Shown here one piece after another: positions 9,603 to 19,048 of a DNA stretch of 64,000 bases. How positions within the stretch are numbered: position 1 is the first letter of the stretch; each line of letters starts with the position of its first letter. Location: contig CAVVGO010000006.1 in assembly GCA_963747835.1 (NCBI GenBank), positions 1,922,001 through 1,986,000 of the forward strand, in the 5' to 3' direction. The notes beneath the pieces were generated by a model. That model searched no databases and was not told the DNA's origin. It saw nothing but the letters and a program-made list of their open reading frames with translations. A program made the position numbers and the translations under genes. This stretch comes from JAJPKK01 sp963747835. GTDB lineage: Bacteria > Pseudomonadota > Alphaproteobacteria > Rhizobiales > Xanthobacteraceae.

Positions 9603-10580
9603 CTAATCCACACGAAGCCCGAGCTTCTTGATCAGCGCCGACCATTTTGGTTCTTCCTTGGCGATGTCGGCGGCGTATTCCTGGGGCGTCGACGGCAACG
9701 GGTCGCCGCCGTCCGCCAGGATGCGGGCCTTCACTTCGGGTTCGTTGACGGCAGCGCGCAACTCGCGGTTGAGCCGTTCGACGATGTCGGCTGGCGTTCC
9801 GGCGGGGGCCATCAGGCCATAATGCAGCACGGCTTCGAAGCCGGGGAGCCCGGACTCCGCGATGGTCGGGATGTCGGGCATCAAGGACAGACGCGTCGGA
9901 CCCGCGGTCGCGATCGCCCGCAGATTCCCAGCCTGGAGATTGCCCATGGCGGGCGCCAGCACGTTGAACGCAATCGGCACATGCCCACCCAGCAGATCGT
10001 TGGTGAGAGGGCCGGTGCCCTTGTAGGTCACGATGGTGAAGTCGATGCCGGCCGCGGCCTTGAACAGTTCAGCCGACAGATACGACCCGGTGCCGGGCGG
10101 CGGCGTACCGATATTGAGCTTGCTAGGCTCGCGTTTCGCCAGAGCGATAAAGTCGGAGACCGAACGCACCGGGAAGGTCGTGTTGGTCATCAGCACGATC
10201 GGCGTGGTGGCGATCAGTCCGATGGGGGTGAAATCCCGGCGGGGATCGTAGCCCGGGTTGGCGTAGAGCGTCGGATTGATCGCCGTGATGCCCGTATGCG
10301 ACATCACGATAGTGTAGCCGTCCGCGGCCGCCTTAGCGGCAACCCGCATGCCGATCACGCCGGCGACGCCGCCACGGTTGTCGATGATCACCTGCTGGCC
10401 TAGGCCGGCCGCCAACTTCTCCGCCACGATCCGCGCCACCGCATCGACGCCGCCGCCAGCCGGGAACGGCACGATCATGCTGACGGCGTGTGACGGATAG
10501 ACTTGCGCGGCAACATGGCCGCCCATTGCCGCCATCACGGCGGCCGCGAAGCTTGTCACCCCCAGGGCCGTACGCCGCAT
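9603..10580 (-). CDS. Bug/TctC-family solute-binding protein
   Basis: Intact 325-residue Bug protein with a signal peptide ending near G-H-V-A-A-Q. It shows V-P-F-P-A-G-G-G-V-D-A-V-A-R, I-I-D-N-R-G-G-V-A-G, Y-K-G-T-G-P-L-T-N-D and the C-terminal K-L-G-L-R-V-D. It resembles the downstream neighbour (8544-9546) over its full length, so the two look like a tandem duplication that has drifted apart. The start at 10580 follows GAGGAGATAGCG, an excellent ribosome-binding site; a further upstream start would lack one. The transported compound is unknown; carboxylates are typical. Confidence 0.88.
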   Translation of the reverse strand: MRRTALGVTSFAAAVMAAMGGHVAAQVYPSHAVSMIVPFPAGGGVDAVARIVAEKLAAGLGQQVIIDNRGGVAGVIGMRVAAKAAADGYTIVMSHTGITAINPTLYANPGYDPRRDFTPIGLIATTPIVLMTNTTFPVRSVSDFIALAKREPSKLNIGTPPPGTGSYLSAELFKAAAGIDFTIVTYKGTGPLTNDLLGGHVPIAFNVLAPAMGNLQAGNLRAIATAGPTRLSLMPDIPTIAESGLPGFEAVLHYGLMAPAGTPADIVERLNRELRAAVNEPEVKARILADGGDPLPSTPQEYAADIAKEEPKWSALIKKLGLRVD

Positions 10581-10617
10581 CGCTATCTCCTCGCCACTTC
10601 CCGACCGATCATAAAGC

Positions 10618-10652
10618 AAACCGCCGGCCTCGATGCAGAGGGCCGGCGGTTT
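10618..10652 (-). terminator. rho-independent terminator
   Basis: A perfect 12-base stem (AAACCGCCGGCC pairing with GGCCGGCGGTTT) with an 11-base loop lies downstream of the minus-strand DUF465 gene that ends at 10697. On the minus strand the stem is followed by GCTTTAT, a weak T-tract. It would also insulate the Bug gene that begins at 10580. Confidence 0.7.
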
Positions 10653-10696
10653 CGAATATGGGTTCGCCGATCAAGATCGGCCGGTGCTGCCAGCGA

Positions 10697-10882
10697 TCAA
10701 TGTACGCTAGGGCTGGCATCCGTTCTCAAACGCTCGATCTGGTCCTTTACTTGCAACTTTCGACGCTTCAACTCCGCTAATGTGAAATCGTCTACGGAAG
10801 GATGTTGGAGGGCTTCGGAGATTTCATGCTCAAGCGTCTGGTGTCGTTGTTCGAGTTCGTAAAGCTGCGTCATTGTGGCCAT
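10697..10882 (-). CDS. YdcH/DUF465 family protein
   Basis: A 61-residue coiled-coil protein of the YdcH/DUF465 family. It begins MATMTQLYELEQRHQTLEHE and has the family core L-K-R-R-K-L-Q-V-K-D-Q-I-E-R-L near the end. The family is common in alphaproteobacteria, often as several copies per genome, and has no settled function. The start at 10882 gives the usual length. A second family member is encoded on the other strand at 11195-11401, about 300 bases away, so the two are divergent paralogues. Confidence 0.8.
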   Translation of the reverse strand: MATMTQLYELEQRHQTLEHEISEALQHPSVDDFTLAELKRRKLQVKDQIERLRTDASPSVH

Positions 10883-11194
10883 GTATCCGGTCTCCTTGCA
10901 TCGTTTGCAGCCTGACCTGGAAGGCAGCGTCAAAATTTTGACATGGGGCCCGGCGGGAGTCGATGCGGCTTCTATTGTGCATCGCAGCAATTTGGTGGTT
11001 TGATACCGCAAAACCGCTGATTATCCAGTAAATCTTGTTGTCGGATCGAAATGTCGCAGGGTCGCGGCGGACCGTCGGCGCGATCGGCCGGTGCAGCATC
11101 GTGGTCGCAATCGTGGTAGTTACTCGGGATTGCTTTCGGGGCGGCCGGGCGGACCGCCCAGGCTCGGCCGGGTTGGGATTTCGACGGCGGCGAA

Positions 11195-11401
11195 ATGACC
11201 AAAGAAGAGGAAATGGAGCTGAAGGCACAGCTTGAACGGCTGCGCCAGGAGCATCGCGACCTCGACGTGGCGATCGAGGCGCTTCATCGGGTCCCGGGAT
11301 TGGATATTCTGCAGGTTCAGCGGCTGAAGAAACGCAAGCTGGTGTTGCGCGACCGCATTGCATTCATCGAGGATCAACTCACCCCCGACATCATCGCGTG
11401 A
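11195..11401 (+). CDS. YdcH/DUF465 family protein
   Basis: A 68-residue protein, mainly one helical hairpin rich in Glu, Leu, Arg and Lys. The C-terminal family core reads L-K-K-R-K-L-V-L-R-D-R-I-A. It matches the divergent gene at 10697-10882 in length and in the placement of this motif. No function is known for the family. The 312 bases between the two starts should hold both promoters; I saw no clear operator there. Confidence 0.8.
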   Translation: MTKEEEMELKAQLERLRQEHRDLDVAIEALHRVPGLDILQVQRLKKRKLVLRDRIAFIEDQLTPDIIA

Positions 11402-11580
11402 CGGGGGCGCGCGCTTTGGAGACGAGGGCCGGTTGCGAGCCCGCCGCTAAAATCGCTGCCCTAACGTCCAGGCTCGGCTTGCGACCGCGGGGGCCATTCC
11501 TATAATCCGCCGCTTCGTTTTGGGGCCGGCGACCTGCGCCGGCGAAAACCGCCGTTTTGGAGCATTTCTTGAAGCGTCCC

Positions 11581-12078
11581 GTGGCTGCAAAGCCCGTTGC
11601 CATCATCATGGGCAGCCAGTCCGACTGGACGACCATGAAACACGCCGCCGACACCCTCGCGGCGCTCGAGGTCGGCTACGAGGCGCGTATCGTCTCGGCG
11701 CATCGCACCCCGGACCGCCTCGTGGCCTTCGCCAAGGGTGCCAAAGCCAAGGGCTTTCAGGTCATCATCGCGGGCGCCGGCGGGGCCGCGCATCTGCCCG
11801 GCATGACGGCCGCCATGACGACGCTTCCAGTGTTCGGCGTTCCAGTCGAGTCAAAGGCACTCTCCGGCCTCGATTCCCTCTACTCCATCGTCCAGATGCC
11901 GCCCGGCGTTCCGGTCGGCACGCTCGCGATCGGCAAGGCGGGCGCCATCAACGCGGCGCTCATTGCGGCCGGGGTGCTGGCGCTGGCCGATGAGGCTCTT
12001 GCCGATCGGCTCGAAGCGTGGCGACGGCGCCAGACTGAAGCCGTCGCGGATTTTCCCTCCAACGAGGGTGGCGCGTGA
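11581..12078 (+). CDS. purE: N5-carboxyaminoimidazole ribonucleotide mutase
   Basis: Class I PurE, which moves the carboxyl group of N5-CAIR to give CAIR in purine synthesis. Seen directly: I-I-M-G-S-Q-S-D-W near the N-terminus, the S-A-H-R-T-P-D active-site block, A-G-A-G-G-A-A-H-L-P-G and G-V-P-V. The start is uncertain: the GTG at 11581 gives M-A-A-K-P-V-A-I, close to the usual beginning, while in-frame TTG codons at 11557 and 11569 would add 8 or 4 residues. The stop overlaps the GTG of purK (GTGA), so the two genes are coupled. Confidence 0.93.
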   Translation: MAAKPVAIIMGSQSDWTTMKHAADTLAALEVGYEARIVSAHRTPDRLVAFAKGAKAKGFQVIIAGAGGAAHLPGMTAAMTTLPVFGVPVESKALSGLDSLYSIVQMPPGVPVGTLAIGKAGAINAALIAAGVLALADEALADRLEAWRRRQTEAVADFPSNEGGA

Positions 12079-13166
12079 GTTCTTCCGTTTCACGGTGTAT
12101 CGGTCCCGATGCGACCATCGGTATTCTAGGCGGCGGTCAGCTCGGCCGCATGCTGGCGATGGCGGCGGCCCGGCTCGGCTTCAAATGCCACGTGATGTGC
12201 CCGGACCCCGGTTCGCCCGCGTTCGACGTGGTGCGCCGGGTCACGGAGGCCGATTACAGCGACAAATCCGCGCTCGATCGCTTCGCCGACGACGTCGACG
12301 TCATCACCTACGAGTTCGAGAACGTGCCGGCCGAAACGGCGGCGTTCCTGTCCGCCCGCAAGCCGGTGCTGCCCGATCCCAGCGTGCTTGCCATCACCCA
12401 GGACCGGCTTACGGAAAAAAACTTCGTCGCCGCGCTTGGCATTGCGACCGCTCCCTATCGGGGCGTGGCGGCGGAAGCCGAGCTTGCGGCAGCGCTCGAC
12501 GCCGTCGGCCGTCCGGCCGTGCTCAAGGCCAGGCGGTTCGGCTATGACGGCAAGGGCCAGGCGACGCTCCATCCGGGGGATGATCCGGCCGCAGCGTGGC
12601 GCGCGGTTGGAGGCCAGCCCTCGATCGTCGAGGCGTTCGTCCGCTTCGAGCGCGAGATTTCCGTGGTGGCGGCGCGCGGCCAGGACGGCCGCATCGAATG
12701 TTTCGACGTCACCGAGAACCAGCACCGCGATCGCATCCTCAAGATCTCGCGGGTGCCGGCGGAGGTGACGCCGGCGGTCGCCGCGGAGGCGCGGCGGATC
12801 GCCGAACGGATTGCCGAGGCGTTCGGCTATGTCGGGGTTCTGGCGGTCGAAATGTTCGTCATCGCCGATGGCGCCGGCCATGCCGTGATGGTCAACGAGA
12901 TCGCGCCGCGCGTGCACAACTCCGGACACTGGACACTCGACGGCTGCTCGGTCTCGCAATTCGAGCAGCATGTCCGGGCGGTGGCCGGCTGGCCGCTCGC
13001 GGTACCATTGCGCCACGGCCAGGCCGAGATGATCAACCTCATCGGGGACGAGATCGCCGACCATCGCAAATGGCTGGACGTGCCGGGCGCGTGCGTTCAT
13101 CTTTACGGCAAGCAGGTGGTGCGGCCCGGCCGCAAGATGGGGCACGTCACGCGGGTGTTCCGGTAG
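12075..13166 (+). CDS. purK: N5-carboxyaminoimidazole ribonucleotide synthase
   Basis: ATP-grasp enzyme that makes N5-CAIR from AIR, ATP and bicarbonate, the step before PurE. The 363-residue protein has the N-terminal nucleotide block I-L-G-G-G-Q-L-G-R-M-L, then Y-E-F-E-N-V-P, the ATP-grasp core K-A-R-R-F-G-Y-D-G-K-G-Q, E-I-S-V-V-A-A-R, and the metal site V-N-E-I-A-P-R-V-H-N-S-G-H. The GTG start overlaps the purE stop by four bases. Nothing unusual was seen in it. Confidence 0.95.
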   Translation: MSSSVSRCIGPDATIGILGGGQLGRMLAMAAARLGFKCHVMCPDPGSPAFDVVRRVTEADYSDKSALDRFADDVDVITYEFENVPAETAAFLSARKPVLPDPSVLAITQDRLTEKNFVAALGIATAPYRGVAAEAELAAALDAVGRPAVLKARRFGYDGKGQATLHPGDDPAAAWRAVGGQPSIVEAFVRFEREISVVAARGQDGRIECFDVTENQHRDRILKISRVPAEVTPAVAAEARRIAERIAEAFGYVGVLAVEMFVIADGAGHAVMVNEIAPRVHNSGHWTLDGCSVSQFEQHVRAVAGWPLAVPLRHGQAEMINLIGDEIADHRKWLDVPGACVHLYGKQVVRPGRKMGHVTRVFR

Positions 13167-13252
13167 CGCGAAGCGCTCCGGTGACCCCGTTGGCTCGCAA
13201 TGCTCGTCACCAAGCGATATCCGTTTCGCACGAGAACTCTCCCGGAGCTGCC

Positions 13253-14002
13253 GTGAAGCTAAGCGCGATCATCATCACCCGGAACGAGGCGGCGAACATC
13301 GCCGACGTGCCTCGACGAGCGTTGCGTTCTGCGACGAACGCATCGTGGTCGACAGCGGCAGCGGCGACGCCACCGTCGCGATCGCGGCGGCCGCCGGCGC
13401 CAGGGTGGTGTCCCACGAGTGGGCGGGTTTCGGTGCCCAGAAGAATTTCGCCTTGGCGCAGGCGAAAGGCGAGTGGGTGCTGTCGATCGATGCCGACGAG
13501 CGGGTGCCGCCGGCGCTTGCGGCCGAGATCGTGGTCCGCCAGTCGCTGACCCGCATGCCGACGGATACGAAATCGCGCAGGCTGTCGACGCTTCCTCGGC
13601 CGGCCGATGCGCCATTCCGGCTGGTTCCCGGATTACGTGCTGCGCCTGTTCCGCCGCGACACGGCGCGCTTCACCGACGATCTCGTCCACGAGCGTGTCG
13701 TCTGCGCCGGCCGCGTCGCGCGGCTCGCCGGAGCGCTCGACCATCATCCGGTGCTGCGGCTGGAGGACGCCATCTACCGCCTCGACAGTTATTCTACCGC
13801 CGGCGCCGAGATGCTGGCGGCGTCGGGGCGGCGCGTGTCGTTCGCCAGCGGCATCACCCATGGCCTGTGGTCGTTCCTGCGGGCATACATATTGCGGCTC
13901 GGATTTCTCGACGGCCGCGAGGATTTTTTACTGGCGGTGGCCAATGCGGAAGGGACCTATTACCGCTACATGAAAGCTTGGCTCTGCAGGGCGCCGTCGT
14001 GA
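13253..14002 (+). pseudogene. GT2 glycosyltransferase, WaaE/KdtX-like (several apparent frameshifts)
   Basis: Family 2 glycosyltransferase of the lipopolysaccharide core type. The GTG at 13253 starts M-K-L-S-A-I-I-I-T-R-N-E-A. Joined frames then give V-D-S-G-S-G-D-A-T, S-I-D-A-D-E-R-V-P (the DxD metal site), R-H-S-G-W-F-P-D-Y and an intact C-terminal half ending C-R-A-P-S. Two inserted bases near 13300-13315 and further slips between about 13550 and 13610 explain the breaks. The total of 250 codons fits the family, so sequencing errors are likely. Its stop overlaps the next gene (GTGA), which suggests a coupled operon. Confidence 0.75.
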
Positions 14003-14856
14003 ATGAGCTGATCTCGGTCATCGTCTCGACCTACAATCGGGAGGATGCGCTGGACGTGGCGTTACGCGCGCTGTCGCGCCAATCGGACCGCAATTTCGAG
14101 ATCGTGGTGGCTGACGACGGCTCCGGCACCGGCAACCGCGCGGGTGGTGCGCGAATGGGCGGCGCAAAGCCGGTCCCGATCAAGCACGTGTGGCACGAGG
14201 ATCGTGGCTTTCGCCTTGCCGAAATCCGCAACCGCGCCATCCGTGCGAGCATCGGCGCCTACATCATCTTCCTCGATGGCGACTGCATCGCGCGGCGCGA
14301 TTTCGTGGCGGCCCATCGCCGCCTCGCCGCGCCCGGCTGGTTCGTCACCGGCACCCGCGTACTGCTTGTCGCGCGAGGCTGACCGACCGCGTGCTGCGCC
14401 ACGGGCTGGAGCCGGAATTGTGGGGCCTTGCGGAGTTGGCGTTTTCCATCGCTCGCGGCGGGATCTCAATCGGTTCGCGCCGCTGCTCGCGTTGCGGCTC
14501 GGCACCATGCGCAAGTTCACGTCACGCCGCTGGCGCGGCGCCCGCGGCAGCAACATGGCGTTCTGGCGACGCGACCTCGAAAAGATCGACGGCTTCGATG
14601 CCGCCTTCAGCGGCTGGGGCCGCGAGGACTCCGACATCTTCATCCGCCTCATCCGCGCCGGCGTGCTCCGCAAGGACGGGCGCTTCGCCATGGGCGTCCT
14701 GCATCTGTGGCATCCGAAGCCGATCGCTCGCGCCTCGCCGACAACGAACGCCAACTCGACGAAGTGCTGCATTCGGACCGGATCACCGCGCGGCATGGTC
14801 TGTCCGCCGCGGGTGAGAAATTCGTTCCTGATGGAACGACCGGCGAGCGCCGATGA
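13999..14856 (+). pseudogene. GT2 glycosyltransferase, second in operon (several apparent frameshifts)
   Basis: GT-A fold glycosyltransferase, probably building the same glycan as its neighbours. GTG at 13999 gives M-N-E-L-I-S-V-I-V-S-T-Y-N-R-E-D, then V-A-D-D-G-S-G, F-L-D-G-D-C-I (DxD), R-G-S-N-M-A-F-W-R-R-D and W-G-R-E-D-S-D, the acceptor-side motif of galactosyltransferase-like GT2 enzymes. Slips are visible near 14125, 14376, 14440 and 14722; the last block A-D-N-E-R-Q-L-D-E-V ends at 14856. The length of 286 codons is normal. As with the previous gene I think the breaks are artefacts, but real loss cannot be excluded. Confidence 0.75.
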
Positions 14857-14926
14857 TGACGACCATGAACGTCGCTGCTTTGCTCTGCGCACCGGTCGCG
14901 GCGTCGCGGCGGTTGCAATCAGCCCG

Positions 14927-16096
14927 ATGAAACCGCTCGAACTGCCGGCGCGTCCGCGCATCCTGGTGGTGGCGCTGCGCCGGCTCGGCGACGTGCTGTT
15001 CACCACGCCCCTGATCGCCGCCATGCGCGGCGCCTGGCCCGACGCGACGATCGATGCTCTGGTGTTCGATGACACCGCCGGCATTCTGGCTGGCAATCCG
15101 GACCTCGACCGTGTCGTCGCCATGCCGGCACGCCGTAGCTTTGGTGATGGCGTCGCGTTGGCGCTGCGGCTCTTCAAGCGATACGACCTCGCCATCTCGA
15201 CCCAAAGTGGCGATCGGCCGACCGCATTTGCGCTGATCGCGGGGCGGCGCAATATCGGGCCGGTTGATCCCGGCGGGCGTGGCGCGCTGCGCCGACTGGC
15301 GCTGACGCGCAGCCTCGCGCCGCAGCCGGGCCTGCATCGTCTTGAGGAAACCCTGCGCATCGCCGACGTCCTCGGGATCGGTCGGGTGGGGCGCCTCGTT
15401 TGTCCGCGCAGCGCCAATTCCCCGTATCCCCCCGAGAGGGCGGCGGAAGGCCTTGAGCCGACACCCTATGCGGTGGTCCATGCCGCGCCGATGTTTGTCT
15501 ACAAGCGCTGGACCCGAGACGGCTGGCGGGCGCTGGCCGAAGAGTTGCGCAACCGCGGCTTGACAGTAATTGCGACCGGCGGTCCGGCCGCCGCCGAACG
15601 CAGCCTTCTCGACGACCTCTGGAGCGGTATGCCGGAAATCACGCGCGTCGACGGCCGCCTGTCATGGCCACAGCTTGCGTCGCTGCTCGCCGGCGCTCAG
15701 GTCTACGTTGGGCCGGACACCGCCGTCACGCATCTTGCGGCCGCCAGCGGCTGCCCGACGGTCGCGCTTTTCGGGCCGACCGATCCGCGGCTGTGGGGTC
15801 CGGTGCCGGCTACCGGCCTCGACCCGATGTGGGCCGCCGCCGGCACCATTCAGCACCGCGGCAATGTCTGGCTCGTTCAGAATCCGTTGCCTTGTTTGCC
15901 GTGCCAGGCCGAGGGCTGCGAACGCCACATCCTGAGTTTCAGCCGGTGTCTCGACGAACTTGCGCCTGCCCAGGTTCTGCGCGCCGTCGACGCGGCGATC
16001 GGTGCCCCGGGCTTCGTGCGGCCGTCCGCAACACGCGACGGACGACAAGGCGCATCGGCAGCCAAAGGTAGCGCGGCCGCCCAAAGGCCGTTATGA
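14927..16096 (+). CDS. GT9 glycosyltransferase, heptosyltransferase-like
   Basis: GT-B enzyme of family 9 (RfaF/RfaC group), which adds heptose or a related sugar to lipopolysaccharide on the inner face of the inner membrane. It has 389 residues. Family marks are R-R-L-G-D-V-L-F-T-T-P-L-I near residue 18, P-G-G-R in the middle, and Y-V-G-P-D-T-A-V-T-H-L-A-A followed by V-A-L-F-G-P-T-D-P. A Cys-rich stretch with C-L-P-C-Q-A-E-G-C comes near the C-terminus, as in many heptosyltransferases. The gene lies 70 bases after the second GT2 gene. The exact donor sugar is not readable. Confidence 0.85.
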   Translation: MKPLELPARPRILVVALRRLGDVLFTTPLIAAMRGAWPDATIDALVFDDTAGILAGNPDLDRVVAMPARRSFGDGVALALRLFKRYDLAISTQSGDRPTAFALIAGRRNIGPVDPGGRGALRRLALTRSLAPQPGLHRLEETLRIADVLGIGRVGRLVCPRSANSPYPPERAAEGLEPTPYAVVHAAPMFVYKRWTRDGWRALAEELRNRGLTVIATGGPAAAERSLLDDLWSGMPEITRVDGRLSWPQLASLLAGAQVYVGPDTAVTHLAAASGCPTVALFGPTDPRLWGPVPATGLDPMWAAAGTIQHRGNVWLVQNPLPCLPCQAEGCERHILSFSRCLDELAPAQVLRAVDAAIGAPGFVRPSATRDGRQGASAAKGSAAAQRPL

Positions 16097-16108
16097 CCCT
16101 GACTTGTC

Positions 16109-18069
16109 ATGTTGTCGAATTTCACCCCGCGTATGGCGCTGATCCTGGCCCACGACCTCGTGGCGGCCGTGGCAGCAGTGCTGGCAGCGTTCTACATCCG
16201 CTTCGAGGCTGCCGGTCTCGCCGAGCGCTGGGACCTGCTGCTGCTGGTGATGCCGGGTTTCGTACTCTATGCGGCCGGCGTGTTCTCGATCTTCGGGCTT
16301 TACAAGAACAAGTGGCGCTTCACGTCGCTGCCCGACCTGATGAACATTCTGAAGGTCTCCACCGTGTTGGCGGCGACGCTGCTGGCTTTCGACTACGTGA
16401 TGCTGGCGCCAAACGTTTACGGCACATTCTTCTTCGGCAAGATCACGATCGTGCTGTATTGGTTCCTGCAGATTTTGTTTCTTGCCGGATCGCGGATCGG
16501 GTACCGATATTTCCGTTATACCCGCACCTTGCAGCGCGCCCGCCGCGGCGACCTCGCGCAGACGCTGGTGCTCGGTCCGGCCGCCGATGCGGAGGTGTTG
16601 TTACGCGGCATCGAAAGCGGGGCGGTGAAGAAGATCAAGGCGGTCGGCATCCTGTCGCGGATCGCGTGCCGACCGGTTCCAGTCGATGCGCGGCGTCCCG
16701 GTAATGGGCGATTTCGACGACCTGGAGCGGATCGTCAAGGACTTCGCCGACCGCGGCACTGTCGTCACCCGGCTGGTGATGACACCGTCGGCGCTCGCGC
16801 CCGAGATGAGGCCGGAAGCCATCCTGACCCGGGCGCGCCGTATCGGCCTCTCGCCAAGCCGGATGCCGTCCCTCGACGAGGGCGGTGAGGCGCTGCGGCT
16901 TGCGCCCGTCCATGTGGAGGATCTGCTGCTGCGGCCGAGTGCAAGATCGACTATCGCCGGCTGGAGAGCTTTGTACGCGGCAAGGCCGCCGTCGTTACCG
17001 GCGGCGGCGGCTCGATCGGCGCCGAAATCTGCGACCGGCTCGCCACCTACGGCATCGACCGCCTGATGGTGATCGAGAATTCCGAGCCGGCACTTCATGC
17101 GGTGCTCGAAAGGCTGCAACCTCAAGAACGTCAATGCAAAAGTTGACGGGCGCATCGCCGATATTCGCGACCGCGACCGCATCACCCGTCTTATCACCGC
17201 CTTCAAGCCCGACATCGTGTTCCACGCTGCCGCGCTCAAGCATGTTCCGCTGCTCGAACGCGACTGGGACGAGGGCATCAAGACCAATGTGTTCGGGTCT
17301 ATCAACGTGGCGGACGCCGCTGTGGCGAGTGGCGCTGCCGCCATGGTGATGATCTCGACCGACAAGGCGATCGAGCCAATTTCGATGCTCGGCGCCACCA
17401 AGCGGTTCGCCGAAATGTATTGCCAGGCGCTCGATGCCGAGTTCGCCTTGCGTGGGGAAGCGAGCCCCCCGCCGATGCGGCTCATCGCGGTGCGGTTCGG
17501 CAACGTGCTCGCATCCAACGGATCGGTAGTGCCGAAATTCAAGACTCAAATCGAGGCGGGCGGTCCCGTCACCGTCACCCATCCCGACATGGTGCGCTAC
17601 TTCATGACCATCCGGGAGGCCTGCGATCTCGTGGTGACGGCGGCCTCCCACGCGCTGTCGCCGCAGAAGTCCGACGTCTCGGTCTACGTTCTCAATATGG
17701 GCCAGCCCGTCAAGATCGTCGACCTTGCCGAACGCATGATCCGGTTGTCGGGTCTCGAACCCGGCAAGGACGTCGAGATCGTCTTCACCGGTGTCAGGCC
17801 TGGCGAGCGCCTGAACGAAATCCTGTTCGCGCGCCGACGAGCCCTCGGCCGACATCGGCATCTCCGGTATCGTGGCGGCCCGCCCGGTCAGCCCGCCGCT
17901 CGATACACTGCGCGCCTGGCTCGCCGCCCTCGAACAAGGCCTCGGTCACGACGACCGCGAAGCCATCTATCGCGCGCTACGCGACGCTGTGCCGGGATTC
18001 CGGAAGGAAGCGGTGGTATCGCCCGTGCGCGACACGGAGACCGTGGATCCGGTTGAACCGCATCCGTAG
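16109..18069 (+). pseudogene. FlaA1/CapD-type nucleoside-diphosphate-sugar dehydratase/epimerase (about four frameshifts)
   Basis: Membrane-bound polysaccharide enzyme with four N-terminal membrane helices (residues about 10-120) and a C-terminal SDR domain. It typically turns UDP-GlcNAc into a 4-keto-6-deoxy sugar. The SDR part shows V-T-G-G-G-G-S-I-G-A-E-I, A-A-L-K-H-V-P-L, S-T-D-K-A, A-T-K-R-F-A-E-M-Y-C and R-P-G-E-R-L-N-E. Frames change near 16670, 16940, 17108 and 17835; the last part, from A-A-R-P-V-S to the stop at 18069, is in a third frame. The full span (about 650 codons) equals an intact family member. It lies 12 bases after the GT9 gene. Confidence 0.8.
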
Positions 18070-18118
18070 CGCATCGCTGGCGATCGTCGAGTTTGCGCTC
18101 ACCCGCAAAGCGCGGGAG

Positions 18119-19048
18119 TCAGGACCTGGCGCGCAGCTCGCGCGTCATGGCGGCAAGTGCTGCTTTGGTGTCAGGGTCAGGGCGCCATCCGGTCGCTATC
18201 AGCTTTGCCGGGTCGACGATCATTTCTCCATCCAACTGGTTCCAGATTTGGCTGCGGCCGACCGCGGCGAGGCCGGCTCCGACCAGTCGGGGCGGCACTG
18301 CAATCAATCCGGGCGACTTGCCCATGCCGGCGCGCAGCGCCGTGACGAGGTCGGCGAACGAGATCGGCTGCGGATCCGCAACCACGTAGGTTTTGCCGCG
18401 GCTCGCTTCGTTTTGCAGCACATGGGCGATCGCCGTGACAAGATTGTGTACACCCAGTACCGAACGCCGATTGCGGAGGGCGCCGAACGGCAACGGGATC
18501 GGAAGCGCCGCGAGCCGTATGAGCGCATGCAAGTTGCCCTTCACGCCCGGGCCATAGATCAGGACCGGCCGCAATACCGTGAACGGCGCCCCGGACCGTG
18601 ACACGGCCAATTCGGCCGCGAGTTTGGAGCGCCCGTACGGGTCGTTGGGCCGCGGCTCATCGGCCTCGGTCAGTTTGTGGTCCGCCACTGCTCCACTCTG
18701 CGCCCTGATGGAGGACACAAAGACCAGCCGCGCGACGCCGGCGGCGCCGGCGGCATTCGCCAGCTCTGCGGTGGCTTGGTGATTGACGCGGTCATAACGT
18801 GCCTCGGCAATGCCCGCCCCGGCATGGGCGATGCCGGCAAGGTGGATCACGCCATCCATCCCGGCCACCAACGGTCGCCAATCGACGCCTTCGGAGAGGT
18901 CGCCATGCAACGCCACTTCGACCGCCGGGGCGAACTGCACCGACGTCCGGTGCGCTGCCGCCCGCACCTCATGGCCCGCCGCCGCGAAACCCGCCACCAC
19001 GGCGCGCCCGACAAAGCCGGTCGCGCCGGTGACGAGAATCCGACTCAC
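18119..19048 (-). CDS. NAD-dependent sugar epimerase/dehydratase
   Basis: Extended SDR of 309 residues, probably acting on a nucleotide sugar for the surface glycan. The GTG at 19048 gives M-S-R-I-L-V-T-G-A-T-G-F-V-G, the Rossmann glycine motif, followed by G-D-L-S, H-L-A-G-I-A-H-A-G, S-S-I-R-A-Q and the catalytic Y-G-R-S-K (YxxxK). The start overlaps the stop of the upstream WecA-like gene by four bases (GTGA). In WbpV/WbpL-like loci, epimerase and initiating transferase genes often pair in this way. It converges on the FlaA1-type gene, with 49 bases between stops. Confidence 0.85.
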   Translation of the reverse strand: MSRILVTGATGFVGRAVVAGFAAAGHEVRAAAHRTSVQFAPAVEVALHGDLSEGVDWRPLVAGMDGVIHLAGIAHAGAGIAEARYDRVNHQATAELANAAGAAGVARLVFVSSIRAQSGAVADHKLTEADEPRPNDPYGRSKLAAELAVSRSGAPFTVLRPVLIYGPGVKGNLHALIRLAALPIPLPFGALRNRRSVLGVHNLVTAIAHVLQNEASRGKTYVVADPQPISFADLVTALRAGMGKSPGLIAVPPRLVGAGLAAVGRSQIWNQLDGEMIVDPAKLIATGWRPDPDTKAALAAMTRELRARS

